This document shows positions 1 to 7,820 of a stretch of DNA of 34,876 nucleotides, piece after piece. Each line of letters begins with the position of its first letter. Within the stretch, counting starts at the first letter, position 1. Under the pieces are notes generated by a model, which searched no databases, had not been told where the DNA came from, and saw nothing but the letters and a program-made list of their open reading frames with translations. This DNA comes from a virus. Location of the stretch: the IMG/VR virus record IMGVR_UViG_3300008267_000285, positions 1-34,876 of that record. The stretch is one strand, 5' to 3'. A program made the translations under genes and the position numbers.

Positions 1-2
1 AA

Positions 3-245
3 TTAACTGGTGAAGATTTAGAAAAAGAATTAGAACGTCATAAGCTATTCCAAGAATATGTTGGAGGCCATACTGATTATTATGAGGATGCCGATGAAAA
101 TTGGACCCGTGATCCTTCATTAGTAAAACCACGCGAAAGCTGTGAGATTTATTATAAAATGGAGAACAAACCATCTGTTGATTTTAAGAAGTTGACAGAG
201 GGCGAGATTTTTGGTATCCTTCGTAATCCTTTCTGGAACTGGTGA
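3..245 (+). CDS. C-terminal part of an unidentified protein (left-truncated)
   Basis: An open frame enters from the left edge and stops at TGA 243-245, leaving 80 codons. The visible part is hydrophilic and rich in acidic and aromatic residues, with a Tyr/Asp-rich stretch near codons 20-32 and an aromatic end (NPFWNW). Codon use matches the downstream genes and the next start codon follows after 3 nt, so it is very likely the tail of a real gene in the same operon. I do not recognise a family; the functional part lies outside the window. Confidence 0.7.
   Translation, partial: LTGEDLEKELERHKLFQEYVGGHTDYYEDADENWTRDPSLVKPRESCEIYYKMENKPSVDFKKLTEGEIFGILRNPFWNW
192..220 (+). promoter_or_regulatory. 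sigma70-like promoter inside the end of the first gene
   Basis: TTGACA at 192-197 is followed by a 17-nt spacer and TATCCT at 215-220. The -35 is perfect and the -10 matches 4 of 6. It would start transcription near 227, just before the gene at 249. It belongs to a series of similar sites in the window. Confidence 0.4.
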
Positions 246-248
246 AGC

Positions 249-443
249 ATGAAAAAGCTACGTTATACTGATGATATAAACGGATGGGCAACTATTCGTA
301 CAATCACTAGAGAACAAGCAATAAGACATCAGCGAGAATCTGCAACAAGGCAGGGTTTCACTAATCTTGATGAAGAAGAATTGCTATTAGATTTTATTGC
401 TATTAATTGGGCATATTGGGTAGACGAGGACGAAATAAAATGA
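249..443 (+). CDS. Small hypothetical protein, 64 aa
   Basis: A soluble, acidic 64-residue protein containing a TIRTITREQAIRHQRES segment typical of short helical phage proteins, and ending in a Trp/Asp/Glu-rich tail. No domain is recognised. Its start lies 3 nt after the previous stop, and its TGA overlaps the ATG of the next gene (ATGA at 440-443), so translation is probably coupled. The Shine-Dalgarno is weak (GGTGAAG just upstream), which fits coupling to the preceding gene. Confidence 0.65.
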   Translation: MKKLRYTDDINGWATIRTITREQAIRHQRESATRQGFTNLDEEELLLDFIAINWAYWVDEDEIK

Positions 444-1075
444 AATACGGTGGCGGAAGACCAGCAAATAACAATTGGTACGATAGACACCAGGATATCA
501 AACCCGGTGATTATATCCATGTGAGCTACTATTATTACAAAAGCTACGCTCATGAATACGAACAAGAACCTTCAGAAAAGAATTACCTTGTCATAGACAA
601 AAAAACACAATTTCTTAATGACGAAGGCGTGTATTGGGAAGTTAAAGAGATCCCATCCGATAAGGTTATTAAAGAATATCGACTAAACGTAATGACTTCT
701 GTACACAACGAATGGACAGGTGAGAAGCGTGCTCAATTACGAAAACTAACCGAACAAGAGATAGCGCAAATTAATAGCAATCCATTCTATACAATTGAAG
801 GGATTCCGCCACCAACCCATCCAGACGATATTGTATTCCATGATCCAAAAGGTAAGTATCCAAAATCCGGTAAACCTCGTAAATACGATGATCCTAAGCC
901 GGGAGAAGTGTGGCGTAATAGCGAATACGGAATGTATAACGATAAAATCACAATTAAGGATTATGAATTGTGGGGCTCATCGCTACCAATAGCTATTTCA
1001 TATACACGTGAAGGGGATGATACCGTGTATCGTAAACCGCTTGATTGGTTTAAACGATGTTTTCATAGAGGGTAA
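440..1075 (+). CDS. Hypothetical protein with two SH3/KOW-like segments, 211 aa
   Basis: I start it at ATG 440, which overlaps the preceding stop as ATGA, rather than at an in-frame ATG at 407 that would overlap 37 nt more. Residues about 14-60 read IKPGDYIHVSYYYY, then NYLVIDKK and YWEVKEI, which is the G-D-hydrophobic ... Y-L-hydrophobic ... Y pattern of the small paralog family found at 23-30.5 kb. A second segment from about residue 154 (KPGEVWRN ... ITIKDYELW ... WFKRCF) has a similar beta-rich look. It may be a two-domain relative of that family. Function unknown. Confidence 0.75.
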   Translation: MKYGGGRPANNNWYDRHQDIKPGDYIHVSYYYYKSYAHEYEQEPSEKNYLVIDKKTQFLNDEGVYWEVKEIPSDKVIKEYRLNVMTSVHNEWTGEKRAQLRKLTEQEIAQINSNPFYTIEGIPPPTHPDDIVFHDPKGKYPKSGKPRKYDDPKPGEVWRNSEYGMYNDKITIKDYELWGSSLPIAISYTREGDDTVYRKPLDWFKRCFHRG

Positions 1076-1115
1076 ATAAATATTTATTTCTATCTAATTA
1101 TGTACAGTAGATGTC

Positions 1116-1145
1116 TTGCTAAGATACACCCCAAAATGGTATAAA
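1116..1145 (+). promoter_or_regulatory. Candidate sigma70-like promoter for the metallopeptidase gene
   Basis: TTGCTA at 1116-1121, an 18-nt spacer and TATAAA at 1140-1145, in the intergenic stretch between 1075 and 1271. A second AT-rich signal (CTATTTAT) lies closer to the gene. Confidence 0.4.
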
Positions 1146-1244
1146 ATGAAGTTAAAAATAATAGAACAAAAGACCCTTAAAGAAGGCAGATCAAATAAGT
1201 CAAAAGTTATAGCATCAAATATTGCTAGAGAAGATTATGAATAA
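1146..1244 (+). CDS. Possible 32-aa mini-protein or remnant of a tagged gene
   Basis: ATG 1146 to TAA 1242-1244 encodes 32 residues starting MKLKIIEQKTLKEG, close to the start of the next gene (MKLIITERKIEEV) and to the N-terminal tag seen on other proteins here. There is no Shine-Dalgarno and the ORF overlaps a candidate -10 box, so translation is doubtful. It could be a decayed duplicate of the start of the neighbouring gene, in which only the tag-like 5' end is left. Confidence 0.25.
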   Translation: MKLKIIEQKTLKEGRSNKSKVIASNIAREDYE

Positions 1245-1260
1245 CTATTTATACTATTTA
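1245..1260 (+). promoter_or_regulatory. CTATTTAT / CTATTTA doublet upstream of metallopeptidase gene
   Basis: CTATTTAT at 1245-1252 and CTATTTA at 1254-1260 lie 10-18 nt before ATG 1271. The same octamer sits 4-6 nt before the starts at 6162, 18683 and 21006. It is AT-rich like phage late -10 boxes, but the role is inferred only from position. Confidence 0.3.
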
Positions 1261-1270
1261 AGGATTCAAT

Positions 1271-2626
1271 ATGAAATTGATTATTACAGAAAGAAAGATA
1301 GAAGAGGTATCTAGAAAAAATATTGTAGATACTCTTTCAGACAAATTAAAAAAATTTGTTAAAGATATAATTGTAGGCAATAACATTAATATTAGCCAAA
1401 AAAAAACAGATTCCTATTATACTATTGAAATAGATGTTACACCATTGATAGATAATTTAAAAAAAATTAGTCCAAAATTTTCTGTTCCTCTTAAAAAAAT
1501 TGTTATAGACCCATCTATAACTTACATGGATTTCTCAACAGAGGCACCTGGATATTTTTCAGACGGCGCTCAAATGATTTATGTGAGAATGAATCTTGGT
1601 ATAACCCCAACAGAACACGAAATTTATAAAGAAGTTACATCTGGAAAGAAAAAGGCTGACCCAGTTAAATTTCAAGAAGAACTTGAAAAGATTCTTAAAA
1701 AGAAATATGATTCTGAATCAGAGAAGTCAAAGAAGAAAGTTTTATATATGCCTTCTTTTGAGGATTTCAAAAAGAGACTAGCAATACCAGAATTTACACA
1801 ATCAAATACAGTAAATAAAGAAAACTTAAAACTACTTGAATCAGCTAGTGCAGCGCAACTAAAATCTGCGGAATTTGTAGAGAAAGCTATCAAAAAATGT
1901 ACTCCAAACAGTCCAGAGAGACACGCTATTATCAATAAAGCGTTTGAAAGAATTGGAGACAAATTTTCTACTTTAGTGCATGAAGTCGGACATGCAAAGC
2001 AATATAATAGAGATAGAGACAAAGAGACAGACCCAGAAAAAAGTCCAAGAGTTAGTCAGTTAAATTCTTTTGTTGCAAATTTTGATAGAAAAACAAAAAA
2101 ATTTATTAGTAATAAATTTGCTATGCCAATAATGCAATTGTATAGTTATACAAACAATAGATTTTTTGATGCAACGGACAAAAGAGATGATTTTGAAAGA
2201 TTTTTTTATTTTTCTAGACCTATTGAAATTGATGCAAGATTAAAAGAAGCAAGGCTAAAATACAATTTTCTAAGAAAAGAAGACAAAGAAACAGCGGCTC
2301 TCAAATTATTTGAATACATAAAAAAAACCGAGGAAGGATTTGCTAAAAGAATAAATATAAGAGCTTATTATCAAACAGATGAATTAGCGACAGAAGAACT
2401 ACAAACAAAATATTTATATAATTTTTATTATCTTATGAAAGAAGACGCAAAAGATATTTTTTCCTTAACTCCTTTATTTCAAGAAGAGCTTGACACGCTT
2501 AAAGCAAAAGTTGATGATATAGATAAAAAAATAAAAATGAATGTAAAAATTGCGACAACTGCATCTGAACATGATATCAAAAAATATAATTATTTCTTGA
2601 CAAGAGATAAAAAATATATAGATTAA
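1271..2626 (+). CDS. Putative zinc metallopeptidase (HEVGH) with N-terminal tag, 451 aa
   Basis: Residues 237-241 read HEVGH, the HExxH zinc site of zincin metallopeptidases, in the context STLVHEVGHAKQ. A Glu inside RPIEIDAR (residue 319) about 80 residues later is a candidate third ligand of the kind seen in gluzincins. The first 20 residues (MKLIITERKIEEV) resemble the N-terminal tag shared with several other proteins here, which would fit packaging into the virion. The rest is Lys/Glu-rich and helical, with a basic C-terminus. Codon use is very AT-rich, more so than in the polymerase downstream. Family not named. It could process head proteins or act after injection, but nothing in the sequence decides this. 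Confidence 0.6.
   Translation: MKLIITERKIEEVSRKNIVDTLSDKLKKFVKDIIVGNNINISQKKTDSYYTIEIDVTPLIDNLKKISPKFSVPLKKIVIDPSITYMDFSTEAPGYFSDGAQMIYVRMNLGITPTEHEIYKEVTSGKKKADPVKFQEELEKILKKKYDSESEKSKKKVLYMPSFEDFKKRLAIPEFTQSNTVNKENLKLLESASAAQLKSAEFVEKAIKKCTPNSPERHAIINKAFERIGDKFSTLVHEVGHAKQYNRDRDKETDPEKSPRVSQLNSFVANFDRKTKKFISNKFAMPIMQLYSYTNNRFFDATDKRDDFERFFYFSRPIEIDARLKEARLKYNFLRKEDKETAALKLFEYIKKTEEGFAKRINIRAYYQTDELATEELQTKYLYNFYYLMKEDAKDIFSLTPLFQEELDTLKAKVDDIDKKIKMNVKIATTASEHDIKKYNYFLTRDKKYID
2597..2624 (+). promoter_or_regulatory. Weak candidate promoter before the polymerase gene
   Basis: TTGACA at 2597-2602, a 16-nt spacer and TAGATT at 2619-2624, inside the end of the metallopeptidase gene. The -10 is poor and a hairpin follows, so this is tentative. 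Confidence 0.22.
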
Positions 2627-2658
2627 CCCAAAGAAAGCTAACAATAGCTTGACCACAT

Positions 2659-2690
2659 ACTCCCACTCTGCTAGTATGCCGAGTGGGAGT
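2659..2690 (+). terminator. Strong hairpin between metallopeptidase and polymerase genes
   Basis: A perfect 10-bp stem (ACTCCCACTC at 2659-2668 with GAGTGGGAGT at 2681-2690) and a 12-nt loop. The downstream TCTCATTT is only a weak U-tract, so it is either a terminator or a processing/stability hairpin in the polymerase leader. Confidence 0.6.
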
Positions 2691-2710
2691 TCTCATTTAG
2701 CGAGGTTAAA

Positions 2711-5700
2711 ATGTCTCAACGCAAGAAGCCAAGTATACAATTCACTTCACTGCATGCACATTCCACGGCTGGTAGTATATCTGATGCCTTAGCCTACCCA
2801 GATGAACATTTTAACTTTGCGTACAGTAACGGTTTGTCTGGGATGGCATTGACTGAGCATGGCAACCTTAACAGTCTTTCTTATTCTTTCCTGCATTCTC
2901 AAAAAATGAAGAAGGATGGTAAGACAGATTTTAGAATTTTGTATGGGATTGAAGCATATATACACCCATCAATCAAGTCTTGGGTAGAAGATCGCGAGAG
3001 ATATAATCTAGATAAAAAGCTTTCAAAAGAAGTCGAGACAGAACAGCAAGTAATCGCAGAAGATGAAACCGAGACAAAAAAAGGTATTAGAAATCCGTTA
3101 AACAAGCGCGGACATCTTGTGTTAATTGCACAAAATAATGTTGGATTAAACAATATTTATAAACTAACTAGTGAATCTTATACTGGTGATAATTTCTATC
3201 GTTATCCGCGCATGGATTTCGATATGCTCAAGAAGCACAATGAAGGAATTATAGCTCTACAAAGTTGTATTGGATCAATAGTAGCGCTTTCGTATTGGGA
3301 AAATAAAGATAATGGTAACAAAGCTGTATTGCAAGCTATGGAGCAAACTTATGGATCCCTCCTGGATATCTTTGGTGACCGCTTTTACGGAGAACTTCAG
3401 TGGGCAAATAATCCAGATCAGCATAGAATTAATTCTCTAACTATTGAATTATCAAAACAACTTGGATTCCAGGTAGTTAGCACTGTAGATTCACATTACC
3501 CATCGCCAGATAAGTGGAAAGATCGCGAAATCTATAAGATGCTAGGGTGGCTTAATAAAAAGCAAGATATTGATATTGCTGGTTTACCAAATACGCTAGA
3601 CGAAATGCAATACCAATTATATCCGAAAAATGGCGATGAACTATATGCTTCTTATAAAAGAACCGCCAAAGAACAAGGCTATGAGTACGATGATGAGTTC
3701 GTTCTAGATAGTATCGAACGTACTACTGATATTATGAATAATAGGGTTGAAAAATTTGAAATTGATACATCAATCAAATTACCTTCTTTTGTAATTCCGG
3801 CTGGTGAAACCGCTGATTCTGCATTAGTAAAAATGGCCCTACAGGGCTTTAAGCAAAAAGGGCTGCACACCGATCAAGAATATGTTGATAGATTAAAAAG
3901 AGAAATTAAATTTGTGCAGGAAAAAAAATTTAGCCAATATTTTCTTATGGTTAAAGACGTAGTAGATTTAGCTAAAGATAAAATGCTTTATGGTATTTCA
4001 AGAGGTTCTGCTTCTGGTAGTCTACTAGCTTACTGTCTTGGTATTACACAGATTGATTCACTTAAGTATAAGTTACCATTTGAAAGATTTCTAAATAATG
4101 CAGGCGGTTTCCCCGATATTGACCTAGATTTTCAGGACAACAAGGCGATGAAGAATTCCATCATCGAGCACTTCGGTAAAGAAAATACTGCACTTATTTC
4201 AAATTTTAATACATTACAACTTAAGTCTCTCATTAAGGATATTGGTAAACTTTATAAAATTCCATTTCAAGAAGTTAATCAAGTAACAACAAAAATGCTA
4301 GAGGAAGCAACACCTTTAGCTAAAAAGAAGAATGGTATTCTAGCTGGTGTATACGATCCAACTTATGAGGAGCTAAAACAGTTCTCTCCAACATTCAATA
4401 AATTTTTACACGACTATCCAGAGGTCGGAAAAAACATTACAAACATCCTAGATAATGTAAGGAATAATTCAACACATGCCGCCGGTATGATTATCTGTGA
4501 TAATCTTTCACAAAAAATGCCGTTGATGATGCGCGATGGTGTTTATCAAACACCTTGGGCTGAAGGGCAAAATGTTAGACACCTAGAGCCTATGGGTTTT
4601 ATCAAAATAGATGTTCTTGGCTTAAACACACTTGATCTTATATATAAGTGTATTTCAAAGATTTTAAAGAGACAAAACAAGAAAGAACCAACATTCGAAG
4701 AAATAAAGAAGTTTTATCAAGAAAAACTTTCGGTTGAAAATATAGATTTTAACGATCAGAAGGTTTATGAAAATGTTTTTCACAATTCCAAATGGACAGG
4801 CGGTATATTTCAATTTACTGGTACTGGTGTGCAAAAATTTTGCAATGACGTAAAACCACGCAACATCGAAGAACTATCTGCTATTACTAGTATCTACAGA
4901 CCGGGGCCACTATCCAGCAACGTAGATAAGCAATATCTAGAAGCTAAGAATAACCCAGATACGGTTGTCTATGAGCATCCAATAATCGAAGAAGTTCTAA
5001 AAGCTAATTATGGATTGTTTGTATATCAAGAAGATATTTCAACAATTACTCACATGCTTGGTAAAGACATAAGTCCAGATGAAGGACAAGAATTTCGTAA
5101 AGTATTAACTAAAAAAGGTTTGGGTGGTAAGGAAATTGAGGTCAAGGAACGCATCAAAAATAAATTTATTGTCGGCTGCACAGAAAAAGGCTTAGACGTT
5201 GAAAAAGCACATGAAATCTATAAGAAAATGGAATATTTTGCACAATATTCATTTTCCAAGAATCACTCTTTGGCCTATTGTATGACATCTTTTCATTGTG
5301 CGTATTTGTGGACTTATTATCCAAATGAATGGATGGCTGCCTATCTAGACTTTGAAAGCGAAGACGAGAAGGAAAACGCTATTGCTCTAGCTAAAAGTTA
5401 TGGATTTAAAATTAAAAAACTTGATATTAATAAATCAGGAACCGAATGGACAATTGACGAAGATGACGACAAAGTATTAATACAACCTCTCTCTTCCATC
5501 AAGGGTCTTGGCGACGTGGCTATTGCAGAAATCATGCAACACAGACCCTTCAAGGATATTGAATCGCTATTGTTCAATGATAACATCAAATATAACAAAC
5601 TAAATAAAAGATCGCTTGATGTATTATGTCGCAGTGAAGCACTAAATGGACTTGTGGATAGCAGATTTAGCGGTACAAAGCATTTCTGGAGCGTTGTTGC

Positions 5701-6145
5701 TGTTGATAGACCAAAGAACTTGAAGAAGTTTAAGGAGAATATCGAATTGTATAAGCCAGAAGGAGATTTTAGTGACGAAGAAAAGATAGAAAATATCACT
5801 GCTTTATCTGGCGTATATCCACTTAATCTTATTGTCAACGACGAAATGCTATCTAAACTACAAAGTAAGAATATCGAACCATTAGGCGCAGCTACCAATG
5901 GTACCAATTCGACATTCTGGTGGTTTATCCCACGCAAACGAGAAATTAAAACCACCAAAACAGGTAAACCATATTGGATTATCGAAGTTACAGATAATAC
6001 AAATACACTAACCGAAATTAAATGCTGGAGTATACGGGAGACAGACGTAGTTCATATGAATCGACTTTATATGGCCCAAGTATCAAGGGATTCATATGGA
6101 TATTCTATTAAAAATTGGAAGGATCATGTTCGTTTATTGAGTTAA
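2711..6145 (+). CDS. dnaE: DNA polymerase III alpha subunit (DnaE-like), phage replicative polymerase
   Basis: This 1144-aa protein is a C-family DNA polymerase of about the length of bacterial DnaE. The N-terminal PHP domain keeps its metal-site signatures: HAHS (15-18), TEHGNL, YGIEAY and DSHY, so the exonuclease-like site may be active. The palm has SRGSASGSLLAYCLGIT, the catalytic PDIDLDF (468-474, Asp471 and Asp473) and KIDVLGLNTL with the third Asp at 634. Then follow FSKNHSLAY in the fingers region, a helix-hairpin-helix (IKGLGDVAIAEI) and an OB-fold-like C-terminus (TGKPYWIIEVTD). Start ATG 2711 has GAGGT 5 nt upstream. No separate clamp, clamp loader or epsilon gene lies in the window; host or distant phage genes would supply them. 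Confidence 0.96.
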   Translation: MSQRKKPSIQFTSLHAHSTAGSISDALAYPDEHFNFAYSNGLSGMALTEHGNLNSLSYSFLHSQKMKKDGKTDFRILYGIEAYIHPSIKSWVEDRERYNLDKKLSKEVETEQQVIAEDETETKKGIRNPLNKRGHLVLIAQNNVGLNNIYKLTSESYTGDNFYRYPRMDFDMLKKHNEGIIALQSCIGSIVALSYWENKDNGNKAVLQAMEQTYGSLLDIFGDRFYGELQWANNPDQHRINSLTIELSKQLGFQVVSTVDSHYPSPDKWKDREIYKMLGWLNKKQDIDIAGLPNTLDEMQYQLYPKNGDELYASYKRTAKEQGYEYDDEFVLDSIERTTDIMNNRVEKFEIDTSIKLPSFVIPAGETADSALVKMALQGFKQKGLHTDQEYVDRLKREIKFVQEKKFSQYFLMVKDVVDLAKDKMLYGISRGSASGSLLAYCLGITQIDSLKYKLPFERFLNNAGGFPDIDLDFQDNKAMKNSIIEHFGKENTALISNFNTLQLKSLIKDIGKLYKIPFQEVNQVTTKMLEEATPLAKKKNGILAGVYDPTYEELKQFSPTFNKFLHDYPEVGKNITNILDNVRNNSTHAAGMIICDNLSQKMPLMMRDGVYQTPWAEGQNVRHLEPMGFIKIDVLGLNTLDLIYKCISKILKRQNKKEPTFEEIKKFYQEKLSVENIDFNDQKVYENVFHNSKWTGGIFQFTGTGVQKFCNDVKPRNIEELSAITSIYRPGPLSSNVDKQYLEAKNNPDTVVYEHPIIEEVLKANYGLFVYQEDISTITHMLGKDISPDEGQEFRKVLTKKGLGGKEIEVKERIKNKFIVGCTEKGLDVEKAHEIYKKMEYFAQYSFSKNHSLAYCMTSFHCAYLWTYYPNEWMAAYLDFESEDEKENAIALAKSYGFKIKKLDINKSGTEWTIDEDDDKVLIQPLSSIKGLGDVAIAEIMQHRPFKDIESLLFNDNIKYNKLNKRSLDVLCRSEALNGLVDSRFSGTKHFWSVVAVDRPKNLKKFKENIELYKPEGDFSDEEKIENITALSGVYPLNLIVNDEMLSKLQSKNIEPLGAATNGTNSTFWWFIPRKREIKTTKTGKPYWIIEVTDNTNTLTEIKCWSIRETDVVHMNRLYMAQVSRDSYGYSIKNWKDHVRLLS

Positions 6146-6149
6146 TGGA

Positions 6150-6157
6150 CTATTTAT
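6150..6157 (+). promoter_or_regulatory. CTATTTAT motif immediately before a tagged gene
   Basis: CTATTTAT ends 4 nt before ATG 6162, and no Shine-Dalgarno is visible. The spacing is the same as at 18671-18678 before ATG 18683. Confidence 0.3.
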
Positions 6158-6161
6158 GGTT

Positions 6162-6689
6162 ATGATAATAACAGAATCTAAGATAAAACAAATAATCAGA
6201 GAAGAATTAGATAAACTTATAGAAGAAAAGAAAGATCGTTGCTATAAAAAAGCAGAACGTAAGTTTAAAGTATTCCCTAGCAGATATGCCGGGACATACA
6301 TAGCTCGTTGTCGTTCCGGAGAAATCCATGAAATTGCCGATGCAACTCTTGACGACGGAACTCCTGTGTGCGAAGCGTGTCTCGTAGAAGTGATAGAACA
6401 AGATAGCGTGCTGGAAGAAGCCAAATATCATGGAAGAACTGTTACTTTAAATAAACCAACAAGAGGCGATGTTAAAAAATATCGCGTGTTTGTAAAAGAT
6501 CCTAAAAGCGGTAATATTAAGAAGGTCAATTTTGGAGATAAAAACATGGAAATAAAACGTGACAATCCAAAAAGACGAAAATCTTTCCGAGCTAGGCATA
6601 AATGCAGTCAAGCAAAAGATAAAACATCTCCAAAATATTGGTCTTGCAAACTCTGGAGTAATAAAACAGTTTCAAAAATTGTAAAATAA
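6162..6689 (+). CDS. Tagged Cys-rich phage protein with RRKSFRARHKC motif, 175 aa
   Basis: The start is taken at ATG 6162 (MIITESKIKQIIREEL), which fits the shared N-terminal tag better than ATG 6156 two codons earlier. Two known-looking phage modules follow. The first has KDRCYKKAERKFKVFPSRYA with nearby Cys residues. The second has VNFGDKNMEIKRDNP, then RRKSFRARHKC and YWSCKLW. I recall both as widespread modules of uncharacterised proteins in marine T4-like phages, often combined with this tag. The conserved Cys/His residues suggest metal binding. A virion or head-associated role is inference from the tag. Confidence 0.75.
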   Translation: MIITESKIKQIIREELDKLIEEKKDRCYKKAERKFKVFPSRYAGTYIARCRSGEIHEIADATLDDGTPVCEACLVEVIEQDSVLEEAKYHGRTVTLNKPTRGDVKKYRVFVKDPKSGNIKKVNFGDKNMEIKRDNPKRRKSFRARHKCSQAKDKTSPKYWSCKLWSNKTVSKIVK

Positions 6690-6690
6690 A

Positions 6691-7329
6691 ATGGCTATTG
6701 TATATTGTATAAAAAATATAATAACAAATAAAAATTACATAGGATATACCACAAAAACTCTTCAAGAGAGATGGAATCAACACATTAATAGATCTAGTGA
6801 TGCTGAAAATAATAACAAATTTTATAATGCAATTAGAAAATATGGCAAGGATTGCTGGGAATTGTCTATCTTGTGGGAATGTTCAACTCAAAACGAAGCA
6901 AAAATTAAAGAAATTGAATTAATAAGGGAATACGATTCCTACAATAATGGTTATAACTCTACATTTGGTGGCGATGGAAATCATGGAATAATAATGTCAG
7001 AAGAAAGTAATAAAAAAAGAAGCGAAGCTTTAAAAGGAAAACCAAAAAATTATATTACAATGCATGGTAAAAAACACAATCTAGAAACAATAGAAAAGAT
7101 GAGAAAACCTAAAGAAGATAAAACAAATTATAGAACAGAAAAATTTAAACAAATAATGAGAGAAAAGCAATTAAAAGGCGCTAAAGAAAAAAGATGTTTA
7201 ACCAAAGAACAATATGACGAAATTAAAAGAATGGTAAGCAAAGGTATAAGCAAAAAGCAAATCTCTATAGAGTTAAATATAAAATATGATATAGTAAAAA
7301 AATGGAGTTTAAAAGACTGGTCAGATTAA
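6691..7329 (+). CDS. GIY-YIG homing endonuclease (SegD-like), 212 aa
   Basis: The N-terminus has the GIY-YIG fold: VYCI (residues 4-7), YIGYT (16-20), the catalytic-type Arg27 in LQERWNQH, and a later ELIREYDSYNNGYNSTFGGDG block usual in phage Seg proteins. A Lys-rich linker with a NUMOD3-like pattern (SEESNKKRSEALKGK and a second partial copy, NLETIEKMRKPK) follows. The C-terminus (residues about 170-210) is a helix-turn-helix, GISKKQISIELNI, for DNA recognition. The gene starts 1 nt after the preceding stop without its own Shine-Dalgarno and is more AT-rich than its neighbours, as expected for a mobile free-standing endonuclease that nicks or cuts related phage genomes. Confidence 0.92.
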   Translation: MAIVYCIKNIITNKNYIGYTTKTLQERWNQHINRSSDAENNNKFYNAIRKYGKDCWELSILWECSTQNEAKIKEIELIREYDSYNNGYNSTFGGDGNHGIIMSEESNKKRSEALKGKPKNYITMHGKKHNLETIEKMRKPKEDKTNYRTEKFKQIMREKQLKGAKEKRCLTKEQYDEIKRMVSKGISKKQISIELNIKYDIVKKWSLKDWSD

Positions 7330-7376
7330 ATATTTCTTATTACATATTTAGACTGTATTTATTTAAAAGTTGCATG

Positions 7377-7382
7377 TATAAT
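7377..7382 (+). promoter_or_regulatory. Consensus -10 box before the cupin gene
   Basis: A perfect TATAAT 39 nt before GTG 7421, in the 91-nt intergenic gap after the GIY-YIG gene. The matching -35 position (TGTATT) is poor. Confidence 0.4.
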
Positions 7383-7420
7383 ATAGTAAGTGGTAATATA
7401 AAAATATAACAGGAGAAGCA

Positions 7421-7765
7421 GTGGATAATCGTTATGAAGCGCGACCTTGGGGATATTACGTAATATTATCAGACGATAAGTATGCTAAAACAAAAAGAAT
7501 CTGTGTGCATCCCGGTCATAAATTAAGCTACCAGATGCATTATAAGCGCAGTGAAGTTTGGACAGTTGTTCAGGGTAGTGGTTATGTAGTTATAAACGGT
7601 GAAACACTAAGAGTTAATACCGGATCAGTTGTACATATTCCTGCAACCTACAAACATAGAATTTGTAATGATCACGAATCGGATCAACTTCAATTCATAG
7701 AAGTTCAATATGGAGAGTATTTCGGTGAAGATGATATTGTAAGATTTAATGATGATTACGGTTAA
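7421..7765 (+). CDS. Stand-alone cupin of the mannose-6-phosphate isomerase type II C-terminal family, 114 aa
   Basis: The sequence follows the cupin half of bifunctional GDP-mannose pyrophosphorylase/mannose-6-phosphate isomerase almost throughout: RPWGYY near the start, IC-VHPGHKLSYQMHYKRSE with the metal-binding His and Glu residues, VVQGSGYVVINGE, HIPATYKHRI and a VQYGEYFGEDDI end. Only this roughly 110-aa domain is present, without a nucleotidyltransferase part. GTG 7421 is chosen because AGGAG ends 5 nt upstream. It probably isomerises or binds a phosphosugar, perhaps linked to nucleotide-sugar metabolism or surface glycans, but substrate and role are inference. Confidence 0.9.
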   Translation: MDNRYEARPWGYYVILSDDKYAKTKRICVHPGHKLSYQMHYKRSEVWTVVQGSGYVVINGETLRVNTGSVVHIPATYKHRICNDHESDQLQFIEVQYGEYFGEDDIVRFNDDYG

Positions 7766-7777
7766 TGATGATTACGG
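7746..7777 (+). repeat. 16-bp perfect tandem duplication across a stop codon
   Basis: TTAATGATGATTACGG occurs twice head to tail (7746-7761 and 7762-7777). The first copy encodes the end of the cupin; the stop codon lies at the start of the second. It looks like a recent slippage event. Confidence 0.85.
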
Positions 7778-7820
7778 TAGAATCTAACTAATTAATGTAG
7801 TTTTTTAATAAGGAGAAAAA

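Noticed and set aside
2490-2518. TTGACA-N17-GATGAT inside the metallopeptidase gene
   Set aside because: Weak -10, far from the next start, and a strong hairpin lies between it and the polymerase gene.
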